A stretch of DNA of 64,000 nt from DASPFV01 sp035620975 (GCA_035620975.1 DASPFV010000193.1:1-64000), one strand, 5' to 3'; positions 42,531-51,722 are shown, counted from the first letter of the stretch. A program made the numbers and translations. Notes: generated by a model not told the origin, from the sequence alone.

Positions 42531-44315
42531 GTGACTGACGCACATCCAGCGGACGACACCGCTCTCGATCCCTCCATCTCGCAAGCGGAACACGAGCTGC
42601 TGAGGACGCTGTTCGATCTGGGTCGCCAGGTCACGGCGGTGCTCGACCTCGACGAACTGCTGCGGCAGATCCCCCGGCTCATCGGACGTCTCATCGACTT
42701 CGAGGCGTTTGCCGTCTATCTGCGGGACGAGCGCCGCGGGGAGGTGAAGGTCGCGTACTCGGTCGGGTATCCGGTCCGTGAGCAGCCGCTGCGGCTCCGG
42801 CCGGGACAGGGTATCGTCGGCGCCGCGATCGAGAGCGAGCAGCCGCAGCTCGTGAACGACGTGCAGGCCGACCCGCGCTACGTCGGCTTCGTGCCGGGGA
42901 TGGGCTCCGAGCTGGTCGTGCCGTTGATTCACAAGTCGCGGCCGATCGGCGCGCTGAACGTGCTCAGCCGCAACAGGGGGCACTTCAAGCCGCGCGACGT
43001 CGCCATCCTCCGGCAGTTCGGCGCGCACGTCGCCGTCGCGCTCGTCAACGCGCGCCTCTTCGAGCGGAGTCGGCTCGACGCCGAAGCCTTCGAGCTGCTG
43101 GCCGAGATCGGCCGCGAGGTCGCCGCGGTGCTCGACCTCGACGAGCTGTTCGCGCGGATCGCCGAGCTCGCGCGACGCGTGATCGACTACCGCACCTTCG
43201 GCATCCTCCTCCTCACCGAAGACGGCGAGCTCGAAATGAAGCTGGCGGTACAGTACGGCGAGAAGGTCGAGGTGCCGCGCGTGCGGCTCGGGGAGGGGCT
43301 GGTGGGCTACGCCGCGTTGCACAAGGAGCCGGTCCTCGTGGCCGACGTCTCCCGCGACCCGCGCTACATCCGGCTCGTACCGGACGTGCGCTCCGAGCTC
43401 GCCGTGCCCATGCTGCTCCACGACCGGTGCATCGGCGTCGTCGACCTCGAGAGCCCCGAGCTCGACGCCTTCACCAAGCGCGACGTCGAGATCATGAGCC
43501 TGCTCGCCAGCCAGGCCGCCGTCGCCATCGAGAACGCGCGGCTCTATCGCGAGGTGCGGGCCAACGAGGAGCGGCTCGAAAAGGAGGTGCGCTTCGCGCA
43601 GCGCGTCCAGATCGCTCTGCTGCCGGCGGGGCCGCCGAGGCGGCTGAAGGGAGTCGACATCGGCGCGACGTTCTCGCCCGCCCGCGAGCTCGGGGGGGAC
43701 TTCCACGACTACCTGGCCCCCGAGTCGAACACGCTGGCGGTCGCCGTGGGCGACGTTTCGGGCAAGGGCGTGCCCGCCGCGCTCTACTCCGCGTTCGCCG
43801 CGGAGCTCGTTCGCGGCCGCACGTTCCGCCGCCGCTATCTGCCCGAGCGCTCGAGCCCCTCCAGCGTGCTCTCGTCCATCAACACCATCCTCCACCAGCG
43901 CCAGCTCGAGGAGTACTACTGCACGCTGTGCTATGCGATCTTCGATCTCAAGCGTCGGACCCTGACGATGGCCAACTCGGGTCTGCCATATCCGGTGCGA
44001 TGCTCCGCCGACGGATGCGCGCAGATCGAGCTCCCCGGCGTGCCGCTCGGATCCTTCCCGGGCTCGAGCTACGACGAGGTCTCGTTCGCGCTCCACCAGG
44101 GCGACGTGTTCGTGTTCTGTACCGACGGAGTCTACGAGGCGATGAACGAGGAGGGGGAGGAGTTCACGACGGCGCGGCTGATCGACGTCGTCGCGAGGCT
44201 GCGTGGGCAGCCATCGAGCCGAATCGTGGAGGGGATCTTCGATGCGGTGAGCGACTGGCGCGGCGACACGCCGCCGAACGACGACATGACGGCAGTCGCC
44301 CTTCGCATCACGTGA
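42531..44315 (+). CDS. GAF-GAF-SpoIIE protein phosphatase (RsbU-like)
   Basis: Soluble signal-controlled Ser/Thr phosphatase, usually acting on anti-anti-sigma factors. From the GTG at 42531 the product is 594 residues with two GAF domains (about 25-165 and 185-335), a short coiled linker, and a PP2C/SpoIIE domain from about 365 with ELGGDFHDYL, VGDVSGKGVPAALYSA and a C-terminal CTDGVYEAMNEEGEEF then PPNDDMTAVALRI. The ORF open upstream to 42144 overlaps fabZ and is shadow. No RsbW/RsbV genes are nearby. The two GAF domains start with almost the same phrase (TAVLDLDELL and AAVLDLDELF), pointing to an internal duplication. Confidence 0.92.
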   Translation: MTDAHPADDTALDPSISQAEHELLRTLFDLGRQVTAVLDLDELLRQIPRLIGRLIDFEAFAVYLRDERRGEVKVAYSVGYPVREQPLRLRPGQGIVGAAIESEQPQLVNDVQADPRYVGFVPGMGSELVVPLIHKSRPIGALNVLSRNRGHFKPRDVAILRQFGAHVAVALVNARLFERSRLDAEAFELLAEIGREVAAVLDLDELFARIAELARRVIDYRTFGILLLTEDGELEMKLAVQYGEKVEVPRVRLGEGLVGYAALHKEPVLVADVSRDPRYIRLVPDVRSELAVPMLLHDRCIGVVDLESPELDAFTKRDVEIMSLLASQAAVAIENARLYREVRANEERLEKEVRFAQRVQIALLPAGPPRRLKGVDIGATFSPARELGGDFHDYLAPESNTLAVAVGDVSGKGVPAALYSAFAAELVRGRTFRRRYLPERSSPSSVLSSINTILHQRQLEEYYCTLCYAIFDLKRRTLTMANSGLPYPVRCSADGCAQIELPGVPLGSFPGSSYDEVSFALHQGDVFVFCTDGVYEAMNEEGEEFTTARLIDVVARLRGQPSSRIVEGIFDAVSDWRGDTPPNDDMTAVALRIT

Positions 44316-44318
44316 ACC

Positions 44319-44402
44319 CTGAAACGTTGACCCGGAACGCTGAACCTTGAACGCTGAACCTCGAGCCCTGAACCTCGAGCCCTGAACCTTGAACCCCGAA
44401 GG
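44319..44402. repeat. Heptamer tandem repeat array 3 (CTGAACC-type units)
   Basis: Twelve contiguous heptamers follow the pattern YNGARCC with drift: CTGAAAC, GTTGACC, CGGAACG, CTGAACC, TTGAACG, CTGAACC, TCGAGCC, CTGAACC, TCGAGCC, CTGAACC, TTGAACC, CCGAAGG. An extra unit GTGAACC (44312-44318) includes the stop codon of the phosphatase gene. The array ends at 44402, one base before the stop codon of the convergent lipoprotein gene. Confidence 0.9.
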
Positions 44403-44762
44403 TCACCGTCCCCTGAAGTCCAGATCGGTCTCCCGAATGTGCAGGCCGACGCTCTGCCCCCCGAACATCGCCACCTCGTTCACCCGCCCCTTGACCCTGA
44501 CGCGCGCGCCTTTCGACGGCACCCGCCCGTGCTGCGAGACCACGGTCACCTCACCGGTGCCGTCGTCCACCTTGTACATTTTGAACGGCATGAGCGGCAC
44601 GCCCCACGAAGTCGTCACCACGCCCGTAATCGCGACGGGTCGATCCTGGTAGCGGCCAGGGTTGTACTTCAGCTCCGCGATGCTCGGCGAGCGGCTCAGC
44701 GCGCAGCCGGAAACCACGGCCACCAGGACGAGCGGAAGGACGAGACGAATCGGCGTCGGCAT
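44403..44762 (-). CDS. Lipoprotein with OB-fold-like domain
   Basis: The 119-residue product begins MPTPIRLVLPLVLVAVVSGCALS with a lipobox VSGC, so the mature protein would be lipid-anchored at Cys20. The rest (YNPGRYQDRPVAITGVVTTS, VDDGTGEVTVVSQHGRVPSKGARVRVKGRV) is beta-rich with the pattern of small OB-fold, DNA/oligosaccharide-binding-like domains, as in YgiW-type proteins. AGGAG lies 8 bases before the ATG. Its function is unknown. Confidence 0.8.
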   Translation of the reverse strand: MPTPIRLVLPLVLVAVVSGCALSRSPSIAELKYNPGRYQDRPVAITGVVTTSWGVPLMPFKMYKVDDGTGEVTVVSQHGRVPSKGARVRVKGRVNEVAMFGGQSVGLHIRETDLDFRGR

Positions 44763-45085
44763 GATGGGATCTCCTGAAGACAGAAATGGCCGCGCGAAAT
44801 CGACCAACGTGCGACGGGATGCGGCGATGCCAGCGCCTGCCTGAGTTAACGCACCCCGTTGATTCCGCGCGACCGACTACCTCGACATCAAATCCCGTAC
44901 CCGTGAAAAGCCCCGGAATCCGGCCGTGCGCGCCGGGCTGCCGTCCCTTGCCGGTGACGGACGGTGACCTCCCGGACGGACGCCGCCAGACAACCTTTTG
45001 TCCACCACCGCGTCTCACTGGGCAGGCATGACGGCGAACCGTCCGGTTCGTTGACGGCAGACCCGGGCTCCCAGGAGATATCGAG
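44763..45085. other. Intergenic region between divergent lipoprotein and PDZ genes
   Basis: No gene was recognised in these 323 bases. The region is expected to hold promoters for both genes, but no -35/-10 pair with correct spacing is clear. Shine-Dalgarno sequences for each gene lie at its two ends. Confidence 0.5.
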
Positions 45086-45973
45086 ATGAGTCGAACCGGA
45101 ACGGCGTTGATGACGGCGGCCGTGCTGGCGGCAGCGGCAGTGGGGGCGACATGGGCGCCCGTGGTGGACGGACAGGTGAGGGTCCGGACCAGCCGACCGG
45201 AGCGCGCGCGCGTGGTCGAACTCCTCGGTCAATCGGGGCGCATCGGTGTCTCGGTGCGCGACGTGGACCAGGAGACGGCCGGCGAGGGCAAACAGGCCAC
45301 GGCCGGCGTGCGAATCGAGGCCGTGCAGCCCGACAGCGCCGCAGCGAGAGCCGGGTTCCGGGAAGGCGACCTGGTCGTGGAGTTCGACGGAGAACGCGTC
45401 CGCAGCGCGCGGCAGTTCACGAGGCTCGTGCAGGAATCGGTACCCGGCCGCGCTGTCCAGGCCGTCGTGCTCCGTGACGGCCAGCGCACGGCCGTCGAGG
45501 TCGAGCCGGAGTCAGGCGGGGCGTTTCAGTACCTGTCTGATCGGTTCGGCGATCTGATGCCGGCGCCGCCGGCGCCGCCGGCGCCTCCCGCAGCGCCTTC
45601 GACACCCGCGCCGCCGGCGCCGCCGGATCCGTTGTGGCGATTCGAGGGCCTGCTGGGATCGGCCGGACGGCTGGGCATCACGGTCCAGGATCTCTCCCCG
45701 CAGCTCGGGGAGTACTTCGGCGTGAAAGACGGTGTCCTGGTTACCTCGGTCAGCGCGGGTTCGGCCGCGGAGAAAGCCGGGGTGAAGGCTGGCGACGTCA
45801 TCACGGCCCTGGACGGAGCTGAAGTGAGCTCGACAGCGGACCTGCGGCGGCGCGCGCAGCGGCTCGAGGACGGCGCCGAGTTCACGCTGTCGATCACCCG
45901 CGACAAAAAGCCGCTGACGGTGAAAGGTAAGGCCGAGCCGAGGCCGTCGCGCCGCTGGACGACGACCATCTGA
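45086..45973 (+). CDS. Exported protein with two PDZ domains
   Basis: The 295-residue product has an N-terminal signal-like segment (GTALMTAAVLAAAAVGATWAPVVDG). A first PDZ domain lies at about 50-140 (GRIGVSVRDV ... VQPDSAAARAGFREGDLVVEFDG), then a linker of alternating prolines and alanines (PAPPAPPAPPAAP), then a second PDZ at about 190-275 (GRLGITVQDL ... VSAGSAAEKAGVKAGDVITALDG). There is no protease domain, unlike DegP/HtrA, so it is probably a peptide- or protein-binding adaptor in the periplasm. AGGAG lies 8 bases before the ATG. Confidence 0.88.
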   Translation: MSRTGTALMTAAVLAAAAVGATWAPVVDGQVRVRTSRPERARVVELLGQSGRIGVSVRDVDQETAGEGKQATAGVRIEAVQPDSAAARAGFREGDLVVEFDGERVRSARQFTRLVQESVPGRAVQAVVLRDGQRTAVEVEPESGGAFQYLSDRFGDLMPAPPAPPAPPAAPSTPAPPAPPDPLWRFEGLLGSAGRLGITVQDLSPQLGEYFGVKDGVLVTSVSAGSAAEKAGVKAGDVITALDGAEVSSTADLRRRAQRLEDGAEFTLSITRDKKPLTVKGKAEPRPSRRWTTTI

Positions 45974-45979
45974 CGTCCT

Positions 45980-47317
45980 TCACGCGCCCGCCGCCTCGCT
46001 GCGTCGCGCGCTCGGCGGCCCGACGAGCGTCGCCAGCTGCGCCGCCACGATCGCGGCCGCGGCCAGCGCGTCGTGAGTCTGCTCCCGCGCGTGCGTGACC
46101 TCGGCCGCCATCACGCCGACGCACCCGGCTGGCGTGACCAGCGGCGCGGCGATGGCGCCGTCCGACGTGGCATCCGCGTCGACCGTCTGCACGAGGCACG
46201 TGCGGAAGGCGGCGGCGGTTGCATTCTCGGCATCACGCCCGATTGTCCCGAGGCGGTTGACGAGCTGCGGGGGATAGCCCTGGGCGAAGATCGGGTTCAG
46301 CTCGCGGCCGTCCGGGTCGGCAATCCAGAGGATGATGCCGCTGGCGCCCAGGATCGAAGCGGTTCGTTCGAGCAGACCCGGCAGCGCCCGGGTGTCGACG
46401 ACGCACGCGAGATCGGTGCAGAGCCTGGCAAGGTCGCCGAAATCGGGTGGTGCCACAGCTGCGGCGGTGGGAACGGCCTTCGGGTCCAGCGGGAGCTCGA
46501 GCGCCGGTTCCCCGGCCGGCTGTGCCGCGCTGGCCTCGTCGGGAGCCTGCGGCGCTCTCGACGTGTCAACCCGCGGGCCCTCCTCACCGACGTCCGGCGT
46601 GCGAGTCTCGCGCGTGGGCGGGCTCCAGCCATCGAGGTCGAGTTCCAGCGCGGGGCTGGGACGCGCCTGCGAGAGTGGCGGCTGGGCCGGCGCCGTCCAT
46701 TGCGGCGCGCCCAGGATCGGCGCATGCGTGGGCACCGGGGCGAGCAGCATCGCCGTGAGCAGGGCGGCGGCGGCGGCCGCCGCCAGCGCAAACAGCTGCC
46801 GCCGCGCGAAAATCGCGGCGGCATCCCGACGTTCGGCGCGTTCGAGCTCGACCGCCTGTTCGACGCGCGCGAGCGCCGAGTCCAAAAGATCGTACCCGTC
46901 CGCGAAAATCAGGTCGGCGGCCATGAGGAGCTGCCCGTTCCGGGCGAAGCTCCCAATCCGCTTGTCGAGCTGTGTGAGGTCCCGGAGGATCGACCCGGCA
47001 CGGTCCAGCCCGGACTGGGCCTCAGGGGCGCGGGCGGCAGCGCGCAGGCTGGCAAGGGCGCTCTGCGCCTTTCCCAGGCTCCCTGCCGAACGCTTCGCCC
47101 AGAACTCGCTGCTCTGACCGGCCGCCACGTACGCCGTCTGCGCGTTGCGCACGTCGAGCAGTGATCGGCTGATCGTCCCGGCGCTGGCCTCGAACGCGGC
47201 TTCGGCGGCCGCCTCGGACTCCGCCAGCGACTCGCCCTTCCAGTAAAGATATGCAGTCACGCTGAGCGCTCCGACGAAAAGACTCACGAGTGTCAGGCGC
47301 GCTGCGCGACTTCGCAT
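45980..47317 (-). CDS. Membrane protein with periplasmic sensor-like region and C-terminal GAF domain
   Basis: From the ATG at 47317 (GGAGG 7 bases upstream) the product is 445 residues. It has a first membrane helix at about 8-28, a helical periplasmic region, and a second membrane helix near 165-190 (LFALAAAAAAALLTAMLLAPV). A proline/alanine-rich linker and a GAF domain follow at about 300-435 (VDTRALPGLLERTASILGASGIILWIAD, then GCVGVMAAEVTHA). It has no output domain of its own, so it may signal to a partner. No partner gene is adjacent. Confidence 0.75.
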   Translation of the reverse strand: MRSRAARLTLVSLFVGALSVTAYLYWKGESLAESEAAAEAAFEASAGTISRSLLDVRNAQTAYVAAGQSSEFWAKRSAGSLGKAQSALASLRAAARAPEAQSGLDRAGSILRDLTQLDKRIGSFARNGQLLMAADLIFADGYDLLDSALARVEQAVELERAERRDAAAIFARRQLFALAAAAAAALLTAMLLAPVPTHAPILGAPQWTAPAQPPLSQARPSPALELDLDGWSPPTRETRTPDVGEEGPRVDTSRAPQAPDEASAAQPAGEPALELPLDPKAVPTAAAVAPPDFGDLARLCTDLACVVDTRALPGLLERTASILGASGIILWIADPDGRELNPIFAQGYPPQLVNRLGTIGRDAENATAAAFRTCLVQTVDADATSDGAIAAPLVTPAGCVGVMAAEVTHAREQTHDALAAAAIVAAQLATLVGPPSARRSEAAGA

Positions 47318-47444
47318 CGATAGGCCTCCAACCAGCGCCGACGTCAAGGCGTGCGGGTCGGCATCCGGTTGGCCAGCTACTATAGCATCCGGTGGAAGCG
47401 CGTCGCCGCATTCGCGGCGCGGATCGTCCGCTCGCGCAGCGCTC

Positions 47445-48329
47445 ATGGACATCGTCGCCATCGTGAATCCGATCTCGGGTGCTGGCATGGATCCCGCCGT
47501 GGCCGGCCGCCGCGTCGAGACGCTGCATCGCGAGCTCCGGTGCAGGGGCGCGCACGCCGACGTGCACGTCACGCGCGGTCCGGGCGACGCCGCCGCCCTC
47601 GCGCGCGCCGCCCGCGATCGCGGTGTGCAGCTCGTGCTCGTCTGGGGCGGCGACGGCACCGTCAACGAAGCCGGCGGCGCGCTGGTCGGGAGTGACACGG
47701 CGCTCGGCCTGATTCCCGCCGGGTCCGGCAACGGTCTGGCGGCCGCGCTCGCGATCCCGCGGCGCCCGGATGCGGCGATCGAGGCGGCGCTCTCCGGACG
47801 CACCCGGGCGATCGACGTCGGGTTCATCGGGGGCCGCCCGTTCTTCAACGTCGCCGGGGTGGGATTCGACGCGCACGTCGCCCGGCTGTTCAACGCGCGA
47901 GCGCGAGGCAGCCGCGGGCGCTGGCCGTACGTCGCGATCGGCGTGCGGGAGGGCTGTTCATACCGGGGCCGGCGCTACGCTCTTCAGCTGGATGGAACGG
48001 CGTACACGCTCTGTGCGCTGCTGATCGTGTTCGCCAACGGCCGCGAATTCGGCATGGGCGCCCGGATCGCACCAGCGGCCGACCTCCAGGACGGGCTGCT
48101 CGACGCCGTGATCGTCGAAGACCGATCGGTCCCACGGCGTTTCTGGGACTCCCGTCATCTCGCGCTGGGCACGATTGCACGTGCGCCGCGCATCACGACT
48201 CGCCCGGTGAGGTCTGCGCGGGTGGAGTCCTCCGAGCCGCTGGAGTTCCATGTCGATGGCGAGCCGGCCATCTCGCAGGAGCCGCTGGAGGTGAGCCTCC
48301 GGCCGGGCGCGCTCCGCGTACAACGGTGA
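47445..48329 (+). CDS. Diacylglycerol/lipid kinase family protein (YegS/DgkB-like)
   Basis: ATP-dependent lipid kinase. The 294-residue product has the family motif VLVWGGDGTVNEAGGAL near 64-80, LGLIPAGSGNGLAAAL near 86-101, and a beta-rich C-domain with VDGEPAI. It probably phosphorylates a membrane lipid. The 127 bases upstream show no strong promoter, though TACTATAGC occurs near 47379. Confidence 0.88.
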   Translation: MDIVAIVNPISGAGMDPAVAGRRVETLHRELRCRGAHADVHVTRGPGDAAALARAARDRGVQLVLVWGGDGTVNEAGGALVGSDTALGLIPAGSGNGLAAALAIPRRPDAAIEAALSGRTRAIDVGFIGGRPFFNVAGVGFDAHVARLFNARARGSRGRWPYVAIGVREGCSYRGRRYALQLDGTAYTLCALLIVFANGREFGMGARIAPAADLQDGLLDAVIVEDRSVPRRFWDSRHLALGTIARAPRITTRPVRSARVESSEPLEFHVDGEPAISQEPLEVSLRPGALRVQR

Positions 48330-48429
48330 ACCCAGGGATTGCGCACGATGGAGCGATCGCCACGTGGGCCGCACGGCACCCTCCGCCGTCAGGCGGAAGC
48401 CCGGAGCCTGTTACGACCGACGCCGCGAT

Positions 48430-49155
48430 TCAGAACACCGGCAGGTAGGGCTGCAGGTATCTGACGATGACCGTGAGCTGGTTCGTGAAGATGAGGAGCC
48501 CGATCCCGACCAGGAGCACGCCGGAGGCAACCTCGATCCTGTGATAGTGCCGGCGGATGCGCGCCGTCGCCGCGAAGAAACGGTTCATCGCCACCGAGGT
48601 CAGCAGGAAGGGGACTCCCAGGCCGAGCGAGTACACCGCGAGGAGCAGCACACCCTGGCCGACGGTTTCCTTCGACGCGGCGATTGCGAGAATGCCGGCG
48701 AGGATCGGCCCGATGCACGGCGTCCACCCGAACGCGAACGCCACCCCGACGAGGAGGGCCCCCAGGAGCCCGGCCGGCTTCTTCTGCGCGTGGACGCGCT
48801 TCTCGCTTTCGAGCAGCGGAATGCGGAAGACGCCCATCGTGTGGAGCCCGAAAATGATGATGAGCACACCGGCGATCTTCGCCAGGAGCGGCTGTCGATC
48901 GAAGATGAAGCGGCCGATAGCGGTGGCCGAGGCGCCGAGCGCGATGAACACCAGCGAGAAGCCGAGCACGAATGCGATCGAGGTGACGAGCACCTGCCGC
49001 CGCGACGCCGCCGGCGGGGCGTCGGCGCGCATCTCGTCGAGTGACACGCCCGAGACGAACGAGAGATAGCCCGGAATGAGGGGCAGGACACACGGCGAGA
49101 CGAACGACAAGACCCCCGCCCCCAGCGCGGCCAGCAGCGTGACGTTGTCTCCCAT
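48430..49155 (-). CDS. ccdA: Cytochrome c biogenesis protein CcdA
   Basis: Inner-membrane thiol reductant carrier that brings electrons from thioredoxin to the periplasm. The 241-residue product has six membrane helices and the two redox cysteines in SFVSPCVLPLIPGY near 18-31 and FGWTPCIGPIL near 142-152. GGAGG directly precedes the ATG. A hairpin TCCGCC-GTCA-GGCGGA at 48382-48397 lies between it and the convergent lipid kinase gene. It sits next to nuoG, but its substrates (cytochrome c maturation proteins) are not in the window. Confidence 0.92.
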   Translation of the reverse strand: MGDNVTLLAALGAGVLSFVSPCVLPLIPGYLSFVSGVSLDEMRADAPPAASRRQVLVTSIAFVLGFSLVFIALGASATAIGRFIFDRQPLLAKIAGVLIIIFGLHTMGVFRIPLLESEKRVHAQKKPAGLLGALLVGVAFAFGWTPCIGPILAGILAIAASKETVGQGVLLLAVYSLGLGVPFLLTSVAMNRFFAATARIRRHYHRIEVASGVLLVGIGLLIFTNQLTVIVRYLQPYLPVF

Positions 49156-49229
49156 ATCCTCCGGCCCGCGTCCTTCTCAGTGTCGCAATCTGATGGTGGG
49201 TCGCCCTCGATGTCCGCCCGCTGCCCGGT

Positions 49230-51017
49230 CTATTTCTTGTGCTGCGCGGACGTCAGCAGGGCCGAGAGCCCGGCCCGGCCTTCGAACTTGACGGGCGGCA
49301 GATCCTGGAACATGAAATCCCATTTCCAGCGCTCCGACGGATTGGAGGCCTGGAGCCAGGTCCGCGCCGGCACGGGCCGCGCGAACGCGAGGGACGCGAT
49401 CCCGGCGTAAGCGGGATTGCCGGCCAGCGCCGACGCCAGTTCGGTCCGGATCTCGCCGCTGCCCGTAAACGTGAACGTCGCACCGAGCGCCAGCCCGACG
49501 TTGACGAGGATCTGCCAGTCCTCCTGGGCGTCGCCGGGCGCCGTCATCACCTTCGCGGCGGCCTGCAGCCGGCCCTGCCCGTTCACATAGGACGCATCCT
49601 TCTCGACCCAGGATGCACCGGGCAGCACGAGGTCGGCGGCCCTGGCGAGATCGGTCAGGAGCACCCCCTGAACGACCAGCAGCGGCAGTTTCCCTGCACG
49701 CTTCGCGTCCAGAATCCAGGAGACGTCGCCGATCGATCCGTCGGGTCCCGGATCGAAGACGTAGAGCGCCCGCACCCGTCCGTCTTCCACCCTCCTGCGG
49801 AAGGCGGTGATATCGGCCGCGCCATCGGGTCCGGCTGCCACCGGGAACCCGAGATCGCGCGCGCCGCGAACGTTGGGTGCGTCAATCGGGGCAATCCTGA
49901 ACTTCGCCTCCGGGGGCTGCGGCTTCACGCGGGTGCGCCAGCCAATCGCGACACCCTCCTCGGGCAGGCCGAGCGCCCCGCCCAGCCGACCGATCACGAA
50001 CAGCTCCTCGAGCGAAGCGTGGGCCGAGACGAAGAAGCCGAGGGTCGAGGGTTCGGAGGCGGCGGTCAGCCGATCCGCCAGCTTCGCGATGGCTTCGCGC
50101 CAGTCCACGGGCTCGAGCGTGCCGGCTTCGGTCCGAACGAGCGGGCGGCTCAGCCGCTGTTCCCCCTCGATCCACCGATAGTCGAAGCGGCCGATGTCGC
50201 ACATCCAGTAGCTGTTGACGTCCGGGTTGAAGCGCGGGGTCATACGCACGAGCCGGGCGCCCCTGGCCCACTCGGGCTTCGCCTTGAGCCACGCCGTGGT
50301 GTTGCAGCCCTTCTCACACAGCGTGCAGATCGTATCGACGGCTTCGGGGTTGTCCCACGGGCGCGACTTGAACCGGTAGTCCCGCGTCGTGATCGCGCCG
50401 ACGGGGCAGACGTCCATCAGATTGCCCGACAGCAGCGAGTGGACGCCCTCCTCCTGGAAGGTCGCGATTTCGCTCCCATACCCGCGGTCGATGATGCTGA
50501 TTTGCGGGTCGGTGTCGATCTCGCGCATGAACCGGACGCAGCGCGTGCAGAGGATGCAGCGGTTGCGGTTCAGCATCAGGGTCGGCCCGAAGTCCACGTC
50601 GGCCCGGACGCCCTCGCCGTCGAACACCCGGCGCGGGAAGTCCATCCGGCTCTCGTTCGGGCCGAACGTGTAGGAGAAATCCTGAAGCGGGCACTCGCCC
50701 CCCTTGTCGCACACGGGACAGTCGAGCGGGTGATTGATGAGCAGGAACTCGAAGACGCTCGCGCGCGCCTCGACCACGTCCGGCGTCTGCGTGAGCACGA
50801 CCATGCCCTCGGCCACCGGCGTCGAGCACGAGGTCTGCAGCTTCGGCATTTTCTCGATCTTCACGATGCAGACGCGGCACGACCCGTCGATCCCCAGCCC
50901 GGGGTGATAGCAGTAGTACGGAATCCTGATGCCGGCTTCGATCGCCGCCTGCAGCACGGTCCTGCCTTTTTCGGCCGTGACCTGCCGGCCGTCAATCGTC
51001 AGCGTGACGGTATCCAT
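49230..51017 (-). CDS. nuoG: NADH-quinone oxidoreductase subunit G (NuoG)
   Basis: Iron-sulfur subunit of respiratory complex I. The 595-residue product has the N-terminal [2Fe-2S] cysteines (Cys36, 47, 50 and 64), the His-Cys3 [4Fe-4S] site HPLDCPVCDKGGEC (His96, Cys100, 103, 109), a further cluster NRCILCTRCVRF near 155, and the C-terminal molybdopterin-like domain with TICTLCEKGCN near 225. That C-terminal part is short for NuoG. No other nuo gene is adjacent, so the complex I genes are scattered or this is an extra copy. A TATGAT lies 8 bases before the ATG. Confidence 0.9.
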   Translation of the reverse strand: MDTVTLTIDGRQVTAEKGRTVLQAAIEAGIRIPYYCYHPGLGIDGSCRVCIVKIEKMPKLQTSCSTPVAEGMVVLTQTPDVVEARASVFEFLLINHPLDCPVCDKGGECPLQDFSYTFGPNESRMDFPRRVFDGEGVRADVDFGPTLMLNRNRCILCTRCVRFMREIDTDPQISIIDRGYGSEIATFQEEGVHSLLSGNLMDVCPVGAITTRDYRFKSRPWDNPEAVDTICTLCEKGCNTTAWLKAKPEWARGARLVRMTPRFNPDVNSYWMCDIGRFDYRWIEGEQRLSRPLVRTEAGTLEPVDWREAIAKLADRLTAASEPSTLGFFVSAHASLEELFVIGRLGGALGLPEEGVAIGWRTRVKPQPPEAKFRIAPIDAPNVRGARDLGFPVAAGPDGAADITAFRRRVEDGRVRALYVFDPGPDGSIGDVSWILDAKRAGKLPLLVVQGVLLTDLARAADLVLPGASWVEKDASYVNGQGRLQAAAKVMTAPGDAQEDWQILVNVGLALGATFTFTGSGEIRTELASALAGNPAYAGIASLAFARPVPARTWLQASNPSERWKWDFMFQDLPPVKFEGRAGLSALLTSAQHKK

Positions 51018-51025
51018 AACCCCCG

Positions 51026-51031
51026 ATCATA
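51026..51031 (-). promoter_or_regulatory. -10 element of nuoG, possibly leaderless
   Basis: Minus-strand TATGAT (five of six consensus) ends 8 bases before the nuoG ATG at 51017, which would give a leaderless or nearly leaderless message. No -35 matches. Confidence 0.45.
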
Positions 51032-51114
51032 CATTGTCGAAATCTCGCGCCCGGCTGCGAATTGCCCAGGCGGCGCGGGCCGTTCGGTTTCTTTCGTGCA
51101 GCCCTGAAATCCAG

Positions 51115-51143
51115 TTGACACGCTCCACGTCGGGGCCTATTGT
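51115..51143 (+). promoter_or_regulatory. Promoter of the gene at 51188
   Basis: A perfect -35 TTGACA at 51115-51120, a 17-nt spacer, and a -10-like TATTGT at 51138-51143. Transcription would start near 51150, 38 bases before the ATG. Confidence 0.7.
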
Positions 51144-51187
51144 GAAGCTCTCGCCCCCGGCCAACCTACCCAGCAAGGGAGGCCTGT

Positions 51188-51628
51188 ATGGACGCGCTGC
51201 GCTCGCGGTTTCGGCTGACACCGCTGTTCGAATGGCTGGTGGCCGCCGCGTTCCTCGGCGCCACCGTGGCTGTCGGCTCCCTCATTGTCCGCGAATTGAG
51301 TCCCGCTGTACCGGCGCGCGCGGCCAGTTCGACGCCCGCGGCGCGGCCGCTCGTGGCGAGCATCCCGCCCGCGGTGCCCGCGCGTGCCGTGTCCGTGCCT
51401 GTCCTGCCGTTCATCGATGGCAAGGAGGTCCGCGTCGGCGAGACGGTGGCTGCGATCGCCGCCAGGCTCGGCCGGGCGGCCGAAAGCGGCCGCCAGGAAA
51501 TCGACCGCGGTGTCCTCGGCGAACGGTTGACCCGGTTCTACGAGTACGCCGGGTCGCGGTTCATCCTGGTCTTCGAGCCGTTCGAACGCGGCGGGGAAGC
51601 GCGCGTCGCGGCGATCTACCTGCCCTGA
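51188..51628 (+). CDS. Hypothetical membrane-anchored protein
   Basis: The 146-residue product has one N-terminal membrane helix (FEWLVAAAFLGATVAVGSLIV, about 14-34), an Ala/Pro-rich linker (35-70) and a small globular C-terminus (FIDGKEVRVGETVAAIAARL ... RFILVFEPFE). GGGAGG lies 5 bases before the ATG. No family was recognised. It has the best promoter in this part of the window and runs divergently from nuoG, so it may be well expressed. Confidence 0.7.
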   Translation: MDALRSRFRLTPLFEWLVAAAFLGATVAVGSLIVRELSPAVPARAASSTPAARPLVASIPPAVPARAVSVPVLPFIDGKEVRVGETVAAIAARLGRAAESGRQEIDRGVLGERLTRFYEYAGSRFILVFEPFERGGEARVAAIYLP

Positions 51629-51722
51629 TTCCGTTTCCTCCTCGATTCGGCCGGAGGATTCCGCCGGATCGCCGTGGAATTGCCGGGAAGATCGAGCGTC
51701 CCGAGGACCAGCGGGTGATCCA

